DNA from: Treponema sp.
GTDB lineage: Bacteria; Spirochaetota; Spirochaetia; Treponematales; Breznakiellaceae
Direction of reading: 5' to 3'
Assembly (NCBI GenBank): GCA_031276685.1
Contig: JAISMQ010000124.1
Span: 1 to 8,243 of the forward strand
Length of the DNA: 8,243 nt
Below are positions 1 to 6,500 of this stretch, piece after piece. The position numbers and the translations under genes are program-made. How positions within the stretch are numbered: the first letter of the stretch is position 1; every line of letters starts with the position of its first letter. The notes beneath the pieces were generated by a model. That model saw only the letters and a list, made by a program, of their open reading frames with translations, searched no databases and had not been told where the DNA came from.

Positions 1-878
1 AGGTAGCGGGCCAGCTTTTCGGTCCCGCCCCGCGAGGAACAAAACACGATGGCGGGCAGATCGTTGCGGCTGATAAGGTCCCGCACCGCCAGGTTCCTGA
101 GTACGCAGCCCTGGGCCGCATAGCTGATGTTGCTCCGGTCCGGGTTCCCGATGATCCGGTGCGCCCCCCGGCCGCCGAAAATATAGGACTGGATCTTTTC
201 CAGTACCGGGGCGCTGGCGGTGGCGGTAAAGGCCGTGATCAACAGCCGCCGGGCGGCCCGGCCTTCGCCCGCCGCGTCATCGGCCCGGCCTTCGCCGGCT
301 TCGCAGGTATCGCCAGCTTCGCAGGCGGTGCCGGCTTCGCAGGCAGCGATGATCTCCCCGATCCGCAGGTAGCTGGGCCGGAAGCTTTCCCCCCATTCGC
401 TTACGCAGTGGGCCTCGTCGATGACCAGGTGGGCGATGCCCAGGCTGCCCAGGACGCCCATCACCTTGGGGGTAAGCAGGACCTCCGGGTTGGCGATGAT
501 AAAGCGGCTCTTCCCGGACCTGATCTTCTCCCATATCGCCGCCCGTTCTTCCCCGGACTGGCCCCCCCGCAGGAGTACCGGCTCGAAACCCCGCTCCCGG
601 AGCCGCCGTTCCTGGTCCGCCATAAGGGAGAGGATGGGGTAGAGGACCAGCGTGGGGCCGGGGAGCAGCATGGCGGGAAGCTGGAAACACAGGGATTTTC
701 CGGCCCCGGTGGGAAGGATCACGATCTGGCACCCCATGCTGCCCTGGTCGTCCCCTGCCGGGGCGGCGGCTTCCAGGATATTGCTGATCACAAGCCGCTG
801 GTAGGGGAACAGGTAGGGAAGCCCAAAAAGTTCCTTGACCTTGTCCCCCAGGGGATCGGCGCTAAAATTTGGTTCCAT
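1..878 (-). CDS. recQ: RecQ-family ATP-dependent DNA helicase, N-terminal part
   Basis: Partial gene: 292 codons are visible and the reading frame is still open at the left edge. RecQ helicases are 3'-5' superfamily 2 DNA helicases that act in recombination and replication-fork repair. With the start at 878, the visible motifs are a Q-motif-like FPYQRLVI (24-31), Walker A LPTGAGKS (55-62), motif Ia YPILSLMADQ (80-89), motif II DEAHCVSEWG (154-163, the RecQ form of DEAH), motif III AFTATAS (216-222) and motif IV IVFCSSRGG (277-285). The zinc-binding, winged-helix and HRDC regions, if present, lie outside the window. Between motifs II and III is an insertion of about 30 residues built from CEAG repeats and EGRA units, which typical RecQ lacks. 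No clear Shine-Dalgarno precedes the ATG at 878. An in-frame ATG at 956 would add 26 residues with little family character; it has a weak GAAGAA six bases upstream. The gene is divergent from carD. Confidence 0.9.
   Translation of the reverse strand, partial: MEPNFSADPLGDKVKELFGLPYLFPYQRLVISNILEAAAPAGDDQGSMGCQIVILPTGAGKSLCFQLPAMLLPGPTLVLYPILSLMADQERRLRERGFEPVLLRGGQSGEERAAIWEKIRSGKSRFIIANPEVLLTPKVMGVLGSLGIAHLVIDEAHCVSEWGESFRPSYLRIGEIIAACEAGTACEAGDTCEAGEGRADDAAGEGRAARRLLITAFTATASAPVLEKIQSYIFGGRGAHRIIGNPDRSNISYAAQGCVLRNLAVRDLISRNDLPAIVFCSSRGGTEKLARY
254..349. repeat. Short tandem repeats inside recQ
   Basis: Two repeat families lie side by side. An exact 16-base copy occurs at 254-269 and 281-296 (27-base period). 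Next to it, three degenerate 18-base units lie at 296-313, 314-331 and 332-349, each containing the core GCTTCGCAGG. All periods are multiples of three, so the recQ frame stays open. On the minus strand they encode GEGRA-type and CEAG-type peptide repeats between helicase motifs II and III. This looks like an in-frame expansion by replication slippage and not like a mobile element. Confidence 0.8.
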
Positions 879-955
879 ACAGGTATATTGGGGCGGCCGC
901 GCACGGTGATTCGTTTTTTGAACCTGGCCCGCTAACTGCAGGACCCTGCCGTACA

Positions 956-984
956 TAGACGATTCTTCAAAATTTCGCTATAGT
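956..984 (+). promoter_or_regulatory. Predicted carD promoter with almost no leader
   Basis: A -10 like TATAGT (979-984, 5 of 6 to consensus) lies 17 bases after a weaker -35 like TAGACG (956-961). Transcription would start around 991, zero to three bases before the carD ATG at 994. This fits the lack of any Shine-Dalgarno sequence upstream of carD. The assignment is by inspection only. Confidence 0.45.
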
Positions 985-990
985 AATAGC
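977..990. promoter_or_regulatory. Palindrome in the recQ/carD divergent region
   Basis: GCTAT, a four-base spacer and ATAGC form a perfect 5-base inverted repeat that overlaps the predicted carD -10. Read on the minus strand, the same bases give TACTAT (985-980), a possible -10 for recQ. The site could be a regulator half-site pair or simply two back-to-back -10 elements. Confidence 0.35.
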
Positions 991-993
991 TAT

Positions 994-1491
994 ATGAGCA
1001 AGGCCAAGGGTTTCCAGGTAAACCAGAAAGTTGTGTACCCCAGCCAGGGGGTCGGCGTTATTACCGCTATTCAGGAAAAAGAATTTAAAAACGAAAAAGT
1101 TCCCTACTACATGATATACCTTGAAGTGTCGGACATGACGATTATGGTGCCCGTGGACAAGGCGGAAGGGCTGGGGATCCGCCCGATTGTCCCTTCCAAG
1201 GAAGCGCAAAAGGCGCTGGAGCTTATTGGCGAAGATTTTGAGCCCATCACATCGGACTGGAAGGAACGGTACAATAAAAACCTGGACTTGCTGAAAAAGG
1301 GAAGCGTCTCCGACATTGCTACGATTGTCAGGACCCTGTACCACCGCAGCAAGGTGAAGGAACTGCCCATTCTGGAGCGGAAGCTCTACGATTCGGCCCT
1401 AAAACTGCTTGAAGACGAAATTTCTTATTCGTTAAGGAAGACACGGGAAGAGGTGGAACACATGATCTTTACCCGCCTGGAGTCCCGCTAG
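994..1491 (+). CDS. carD: CarD/CdnL-family RNA polymerase-binding transcription regulator
   Basis: A 165-residue protein. CarD/CdnL proteins bind the RNA polymerase beta subunit and stabilise the open promoter complex, often at rRNA and other strong promoters. The N-terminal RNA-polymerase interacting domain (about 7-60) begins with QVNQKVVYPSQGVGVI and continues through the beta-strand stretch YYMIYLEVSDMTIMVPVDK. The C-terminal part (about 67-165) is helical, with SDWKERYNKNLDLLKKGS and the invariant-type Trp at 89, which in characterised CarD wedges into the upstream edge of the bubble. VRTLYHRSKVKELPILERKLY is typical of the family. The start is the first ATG; no Shine-Dalgarno precedes it. 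Its codons are visibly richer in A/T than those of the downstream genes, perhaps reflecting high expression. It is divergent from recQ, with ispD 89 bases downstream. Confidence 0.95.
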   Translation: MSKAKGFQVNQKVVYPSQGVGVITAIQEKEFKNEKVPYYMIYLEVSDMTIMVPVDKAEGLGIRPIVPSKEAQKALELIGEDFEPITSDWKERYNKNLDLLKKGSVSDIATIVRTLYHRSKVKELPILERKLYDSALKLLEDEISYSLRKTREEVEHMIFTRLESR

Positions 1492-1580
1492 TGCCTGTAC
1501 GGCGCGCTGCGCGGCGTGTTCGGGCCGTTTCCGGCCTGTCCGTTTCCGGCCCGTGCGGCGGCCTGCGGAACCTGTAGCCG
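1492..1580 (+). promoter_or_regulatory. carD-ispD spacer with repeated GGCC inverted repeat
   Basis: CCGTTTCCGGCC occurs twice, at 1525-1536 and 1540-1551 (15-base period). Each copy is flanked so that GGCC-GTTTCC-GGCC or a close variant can pair. There is no following T-run, so it is not a standard terminator. A GTG at 1491, overlapping the carD stop (TAGTG) and preceded by GGAG at 1479-1482, opens a 28-codon Arg-rich frame. That frame ends at TAG 1575-1577, three bases before the ispD ATG. It may be a coupling leader or chance in GC-rich DNA. Confidence 0.3.
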
Positions 1581-2315
1581 ATGGGGGCCTCTTTCGCGGT
1601 GGTAATTACCGCTGCGGGTTCCTCCGCCCGGATGCGGTCCGTGACGGGGGCCCCGGTAAAGAAAGAGTACCTTCCCCTGGGGCCGGGCATCTGTGACCGG
1701 GAGCCCCTCACCGTGTTGGGGGCGGCGGTTTCGGCCTTCGCCGCGTTTGACGAAATCGGCCTTATTGTGATCACGGTTCCGGCGGGCGGCGAGGCGGCGG
1801 CCCGCGCCGCGCTGCCCCGGGATCTGCGCGGGGCCCGTGCCGGGGGCCCTGCCGTTTTGTTTACCGACGGCGGCCCCACCCGCCGCGCATCGGTGTACCG
1901 CGCCTTGTCCTTTCTGAACTCCCGCGATGGTTCCCCAACGCCCTGCGTACCCTCCTGGGTGCTGATCCACGACGGGGCCCGCCCCTGGGTTGGCGCGGGC
2001 CTTATCAGGCGGGTGATGGACGCGGTAGTACAGCACGCCGCGGTTATCCCCCTGGCGCCCCTGCTGGAGACCCCCAAGGAGATCGGCGAAGGGGGTTTTA
2101 TCCTAAAGCACCTGCGCCGTTCCAACCTGGGCCTTGCCCAGACCCCCCAGGCTTTCGCCTTCCCCCGGATCCTCCAGGCCCACGAGCGGGCGGCGGAGCG
2201 GGGGGGCGAGTACACCGACGACGCGGAGATCTGGGGGGAATTTTGCGGCCCCGTGGCTACCGTGGCGGGGGAGCGGGGGAACCGGAAGATCACCTACGCG
2301 GAGGATCTGGCGTGA
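1581..2315 (+). CDS. ispD: 2-C-methyl-D-erythritol 4-phosphate cytidylyltransferase
   Basis: A 244-residue protein, near the usual length of about 230-240. It transfers CMP from CTP to 2-C-methyl-D-erythritol 4-phosphate, the third step of the MEP isoprenoid pathway. The nucleotide-binding loop TAAGSSARM is at 10-18, followed by KKEYLPLG (27-34, canonical K-Q/P-Y). GGPTRRASVYRAL is at 97-109, HDGARPW at 130-136, TPQAF at 188-192, YTDDAE at 211-216 and GNRKIT at 233-238. The usual DTIK stretch reads ETPKE (163-167), a conservative change. Residues 113-124 form a Ser/Pro-rich loop before the DGARP strand. ATG 1581 is the start because an in-frame TAG lies at 1575-1577. It has no Shine-Dalgarno, so translation may depend on reinitiation or read-in. 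The stop overlaps the ispF start (GTGA). Confidence 0.94.
   Translation: MGASFAVVITAAGSSARMRSVTGAPVKKEYLPLGPGICDREPLTVLGAAVSAFAAFDEIGLIVITVPAGGEAAARAALPRDLRGARAGGPAVLFTDGGPTRRASVYRALSFLNSRDGSPTPCVPSWVLIHDGARPWVGAGLIRRVMDAVVQHAAVIPLAPLLETPKEIGEGGFILKHLRRSNLGLAQTPQAFAFPRILQAHERAAERGGEYTDDAEIWGEFCGPVATVAGERGNRKITYAEDLA
2300..2304 (+). promoter_or_regulatory. ispF ribosome binding site
   Basis: GGAGG lies inside the 3' end of ispD, seven bases before GTG 2312. It decides the ispF start in favour of this GTG over the in-frame ATG at 2243, which would add 23 Gly/Arg-rich residues that do not resemble the family. Confidence 0.8.
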
Positions 2316-2809
2316 TCCGCGTCGGCCTGGGCCGGGACCTGCACCGCCTTGTGGAAGGGCGGCCCTTCCTGCTGGGGGGGCTGCGCCTTGAATCGGAGCG
2401 GGGGGAGCTGGGCCATTCCGACGGGGACGCGCTGGCCCACGCCGTGACGGACGCCCTGCTGGGGGCCGCCGCCCTGGGGGACATTGGCGCGCTGTTCCCC
2501 CCCTCGGACCCGCGCTGGAAAGACGCCGACTCCCTGGACTTGCTGGGGCGGGCCTGGGGCCTGGTGCGCGGCGAGGGCTGGGAGCTTGTCAACCTGGACT
2601 GCGTGGTGTGCTGCGAACAGCCCCGGCTGCTCCCCCACCGGGACGCGATACGGCGATCCCTGGCCGGGGCCCTGGGGGTGGGGCCGGAGCGGGTCTTCGT
2701 AAAGGGCAAGACCGGAGAGGGGCTGGGGCCGGTGGGCGAAGGGCTGGCGGTGGAGGCCCTGGCCCTGTGCCTGCTGGAGCGGAAAGACGCGGAGCGGGGG
2801 GCGCCGTGA
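2312..2809 (+). CDS. ispF: 2-C-methyl-D-erythritol 2,4-cyclodiphosphate synthase
   Basis: A 165-residue protein, close to the family's roughly 157. It cyclises 4-diphosphocytidyl-methylerythritol 2-phosphate with loss of CMP and works as a metal-dependent trimer. IRVGLGRDLHRL at the N-terminus supplies metal ligands D9 and H11. HSDGDALAHAVTDALLGAAALGDIG follows, with the third ligand H43, and then FPPSDPRWKDADS (62-74). Near residues 100-106 the usual AQAPKM nucleotide loop reads CEQPRL. At 131-134 the usual K-A-T-T reads KGKT, keeping only one of the two threonines. The C-terminus is LGPVGEGLAVEALAL. Metal and substrate residues are intact, so it should be active. The GTG start overlaps the ispD stop by four bases, so it is translationally coupled to ispD. 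A stop separates the two enzymes, so this is not the fused IspDF seen in some bacteria. Confidence 0.95.
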   Translation: MIRVGLGRDLHRLVEGRPFLLGGLRLESERGELGHSDGDALAHAVTDALLGAAALGDIGALFPPSDPRWKDADSLDLLGRAWGLVRGEGWELVNLDCVVCCEQPRLLPHRDAIRRSLAGALGVGPERVFVKGKTGEGLGPVGEGLAVEALALCLLERKDAERGAP

Positions 2810-3480
2810 AGAACAACCGGGACGCGGGCCTTCCCTGGGGTCCCGTTGTAAAGACCCTGGAAAAATGGCGCGGGGATATGGAGGAGCCTTCGGTCGGCAC
2901 CGTGGCCGAACAGTACAGCCGGGACCCCTGGGCGGTGCTGGTTTCGACCATCCTGAGCCTCCGCACCAAGGACGAAGTAACCCTGGCAGCTTCGGCCCGG
3001 CTTCTGGAAAAGGCGGCCGCCCCGGCGGAACTTGCCGCGCTGGACGAGGAAACCATTGCCGCCCTTGCCTATCCGGCGGGTTTTTACCGTACCAAGGCCG
3101 CGAATCTAAAAAAAATCGCCGCCATCCTTCTGGAACGCTACGGCGGCGAAGTGCCTTCCGACATGGACCAACTGCTCGCCCTGCCGGGGGTGGGGCGCAA
3201 AACCGCGAACCTGGTGCTTACCGAAGCCTTCGATCTGCCGGGGATCTGTGTGGATGTCCACGTACACCGGATCTGCAACCGCGCCGGCTGGGTCCGGACC
3301 AAAAACCCGGAGGAAACCGAGATGGCCCTGCGCGAGGCGCTGCCCCGGAAATACTGGAAGGGGATCAACGCCCTTCTGGTCCTCTACGGCCAGCAGATCT
3401 GCCGCCCCGTAAGCCCCTACTGTTCCCGCTGCGTCATCGCCGCCCACTGCGGGCGGAACGGTGTGGAAAAAAGCCGCTGA
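2806..3480 (+). CDS. nth: Endonuclease III (DNA glycosylase/AP lyase)
   Basis: A 224-residue protein, close to the usual 211. It removes oxidised pyrimidines and nicks the abasic site in base-excision repair. LVSTILSLRTKDEVT (45-59) opens the HhH-GPD core. The helix-hairpin-helix LPGVGRKTAN (126-135) carries the catalytic Lys132, and VDVHVHRICNR (149-159) carries the catalytic Asp150. The 18-residue spacing of the pair matches E. coli K120/D138. C199-x6-C206-x2-C209-x5-C215 is the [4Fe-4S] cluster motif. The LSLRTKD form resembles the endonuclease III variants common outside the proteobacteria. GTG 2806 is chosen because it overlaps the ispF stop (GTGA), has a GGAG/G-rich stretch upstream at 2791-2801, and gives the normal length. 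An ATG at 2608 in the same frame would add 66 Gly/Pro/Arg residues and overlap ispF heavily. Coupling to an isoprenoid gene pair has no obvious functional reason. Confidence 0.95.
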   Translation: MKNNRDAGLPWGPVVKTLEKWRGDMEEPSVGTVAEQYSRDPWAVLVSTILSLRTKDEVTLAASARLLEKAAAPAELAALDEETIAALAYPAGFYRTKAANLKKIAAILLERYGGEVPSDMDQLLALPGVGRKTANLVLTEAFDLPGICVDVHVHRICNRAGWVRTKNPEETEMALREALPRKYWKGINALLVLYGQQICRPVSPYCSRCVIAAHCGRNGVEKSR

Positions 3481-3487
3481 TCTTGCC

Positions 3488-3509
3488 CCCCAATCATGCT
3501 ACGATGGGG
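3488..3509 (+). promoter_or_regulatory. Imperfect hairpin overlapping an extended -10 before jetC
   Basis: CCCC (3488-3491), a bulged A, ATC, a seven-base loop, GAT and GGGG (3506-3509) can form a 7-pair stem with one bulge. The loop and right arm contain TG-n-TACGAT (3497-3505), an extended -10 pattern without a good -35. There is no T-run, so intrinsic termination of nth is unlikely. It could be a weak promoter or operator for jetCD. The rest of the 88-base gap to jetC shows no gene. Confidence 0.3.
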
Positions 3510-3554
3510 AAGCGCGCCCAAAACGTTGGTTTTTGGAAACAACCGAATTTCACT

Positions 3555-3561
3555 AAAAGGA
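3555..3561 (+). promoter_or_regulatory. jetC ribosome binding site
   Basis: AAAAGGA lies seven bases before ATG 3569 and supports that start. The SMC head then begins at once with MITLERVRLVNWHNF. Confidence 0.7.
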
Positions 3562-3568
3562 CCTTCGC

Positions 3569-6500
3569 ATGATTACCCTGGAGCGGGTACGGCTGGTTAA
3601 TTGGCATAACTTTGAAGACACGGTAATCGACATTGGGAACCGCTGCCTGCTGGCGGGGGACAACGGGTCCGGCAAATCCACGATCATCGACGCTATCCAG
3701 TACGCTATGGCGGCGGATCTGCGGAAGGCGAAGTTTAACGCCGCCGCAGGGGACCGCAAGGGGGGCCGGGACCTTGTCGGCTACGTGCGCTGCAAACTCG
3801 GGGCCGACGATACCGAGTACTACCGGGGCGATACCGTAGCCCACGTGATGCTGGAATTTTCCGTCACTTCGGGCGCGGCGGCCAACACCGGCGCGGCTGC
3901 GGGCGCGGCATCCCCCGGTAGTTTTACTGCGGCGGTGTGTGTCGAAGCCTACACCGACGGCAAGGTGACGGAGCATTTCTGGCTGGGCTCCGGCGTCCCC
4001 GTCGCCGCAATCCCCGTCAGGGCTGCGGACGGGGCCCCCCTGGTGTACCGCCAGTTCCGGGATTCCCTTGCCGGGCCCGACATTGCCTTTTACGATTCCA
4101 AACGGTTCTACCTGCGGGATTTTACCGGGCGGCTGGGCGTGTTCCGGCGTTACGCGGAGTACAACCCCTATCTGGAAGCCTTTACCCGCTCCGTAAGCTT
4201 TACCCCCCTGGTGTCGGTGGATCGCTTTGTCTGCGATTACATTCTGGAAGACCGGCCCGTAGAAATTACAACGATGAAGGACAACCTCGAAAGCTACAAA
4301 GAGGCGGATCGCCAGGCCCGGGGCGCGGAACAGCGGATAAGCGCCCTTAGAAAGATATGCGACCGGGCGGCGGAGTGGCGGCGCTACCAGGGCCTTATCG
4401 TGAAGCAGGAGTACCTTAAACTCAGAATAGAGCGGGACCTGGAGGAGCAGAAGCGGCAGGACCGCTGCCGCCGCCTTGCCGACATCGAAGAAAGGACGGC
4501 GTTTCTAAACCGGGAGCTGGAAGATCTGGGGCGGCAGCGTTTTGAGCGGGAACAGGAACAGCGGGAAACCGACGCCAGCCTCGCGGTTAACGAGACCCAT
4601 ATCCTCTACCGCCGCATCGAGGAGCGCATCGAGCGCCTGCAGAAGGACCTGGAGGAAGAACGGCCCAGGGCGGAACGCTACGGCCTGCTCCGTTCCCAGT
4701 GCGAAGCCCTGCTGGGCAGGCCCCTGCGGGCCGATTCCCAGGCCGATATCCTGCAGGCCGAAGAAGAGGAGCGGAACAGCCGGACGGCCAAAGAAGACGC
4801 GCGGAAACTGAAAAACGAACTTAGCCTGGCCCTGCGGGACATTCAGACTGAGCTGGCCGATCTGGAACGGGGCATAGTCCGCTACCCCGGCTCGTGCATG
4901 GCCCTAAAGGAAGCCCTGGAAAAATCCGGCGTCTCCGCCTGGTTCCTCGCGGACCTGGCCGAAATTGATGACCCCGCCTGGGCCGACGCGGTAGAAGGCT
5001 GGCTTAACACCCGCCGCTTCGCCCTGCTGGTGCCCCCCGCCGAATTCCAGCGGGCCCTGGAAATTTACGACACCCTGCCCCGGCATATCTCCGGAGTCCA
5101 GCTCCCCAACCTTGAAAAGATGCGGGACGCCGAACGGCAGGCGGGAAGCCTTGCGGAACTGGTCAGCGACAGTTCCCCCTACGCCCGGATCTACCTGGAC
5201 TACGTGCTGGGAAGGGTGATCCGCGCCGACATCGAAAGCCTGAAGCGCCACAGTTTTGCCGTTACCAAAGAGTGCATGACCTACGGGAACCACACCGCCT
5301 CCCGGATTGGCGAGGACGTGTACCGGCGGCACTATCTGGGCCAGGCCGCCCGGAAGAAGCGCCGGGAATTCCTTGCCGCCGAATCGGAGCGGATCCGGCG
5401 GGAACGGGAAGCCGCCGAACAGCGGGAAAAAGAGGCGGAGGCCCGGGAAGATGTTTTTCACCAGGCGGGGCGCACCCTTATCGAGCTTCAGTTCCTCCTG
5501 CCCTCGGTGGGGGCCTGCGAAAAACTCTCCGCCGATCTGGCCCGCTCCCGGGAAGAGCTGGCCTCCGTGGATACGCGGAGCTTCCGCGAACTCCAGGAAA
5601 AGCGGGACGCCCTGGCCGCCGAAATCAGAAAGCTGGAGGCGGAGATCAACCGCTGCCACGAAAGTCTGGGGGGCTTTGTCCGCAGCGCCGCCGCCTGCCG
5701 CGAGGAACTGGAAAACCTGGCGGCCTCCCTGGAGGAAAAAGAGGGGGCTATCCGATCCTTTGGCGAAGCCCGCCCCCTGGAGATCGGCGAATGTGAAAGC
5801 TATGCGGAAACGCAGATCGAAAAAAACAGCATCCAGGATCTGTCTAACTCGTATGAGTCCACGCTCAAGGGCTACCGGACACGGGTGGACAACCTTAGAA
5901 AAGAATACCAAACCATAGCCCAGGCATACGACCGGGAATTTAACGCCCTCCTTTCGCTGGACCCGGCGGAAAACGGAGAGGCGGAACGGATTCTTACGCG
6001 GCTTGAAACATCGGAACTGCCGGAGTACCGGGAAAAGATCGTCCGGGCCCGCCAGGACGCGGAAAAGGAATTCAAAGACCATTTTATCGCCCGCCTGAAC
6101 GAGCTTATTGAAGAAGCCCGCGAAAGCTTCCGGGAGATCAACGAGATACTGCGGTCCTTAAGTTTTGGCCGGGACCAGTACCGCTTCAGCCTGGAAGAAC
6201 GGAACGACCGCAAGGGGCAGATCGAGATTATCAGAAAAGCTGCGGCAATCCCCGCCCAGGAGGACACCCTGTTTTCCCAGCTTACGGATCCGGCGGAGCT
6301 GAAGGCCGTCCAGGATCTGTTTGAACGGATCCTCAACGCCAACCTGGATTCGCCTGAACTGCGGAGCATCTGCGATTACCGGACCTATTTCCGCTACGAT
6401 ATTAAAATTAAGGAAACCGACGTTATCGATCAAAGTACGGGGAAACCCATGGAGCTTTCCCTGTCCAAGGTGCTGCGCGAAAAATCCGGCGGCGAAACCC

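Noticed and set aside
254..349. Possible CRISPR-like array
   Set aside because: Units are 16-18 bases with no unique spacers. The period is a multiple of three inside a coding frame, so these are protein-coding tandem repeats.
159..935. Open frame of 258 codons on the plus strand
   Set aside because: It is antisense to recQ, whose minus-strand frame contains all helicase motifs in order. The plus frame is low-complexity Gly/Pro-rich.
1469..2293. Minus-strand open frame of 274 codons
   Set aside because: It is antisense to ispD, whose motifs are complete. The product is Arg/Pro/Ala-rich without family character.
2243..2311. Longer ispF with ATG at 2243
   Set aside because: The extra 23 residues are not family-like. 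GTG 2312 has GGAGG at the right distance and gives the standard IspF N-terminus.
2608..2805. Longer nth with ATG at 2608
   Set aside because: It would overlap ispF by 202 bases and add 66 Gly/Pro/Arg residues. The GTG at 2806 gives the normal endonuclease III length.
1581..2809. Fused bifunctional IspDF
   Set aside because: A TGA at 2313-2315 separates the two frames, which are offset, so these are two proteins with a 4-base overlap.
4904..6082. Long open frame (392 codons) on the minus strand
   Set aside because: It lies wholly inside jetC, antisense to its coiled coils and hinge. The protein has no recognisable motif and is Gly/Phe/Pro-rich, as expected for an antisense shadow in GC-rich DNA.
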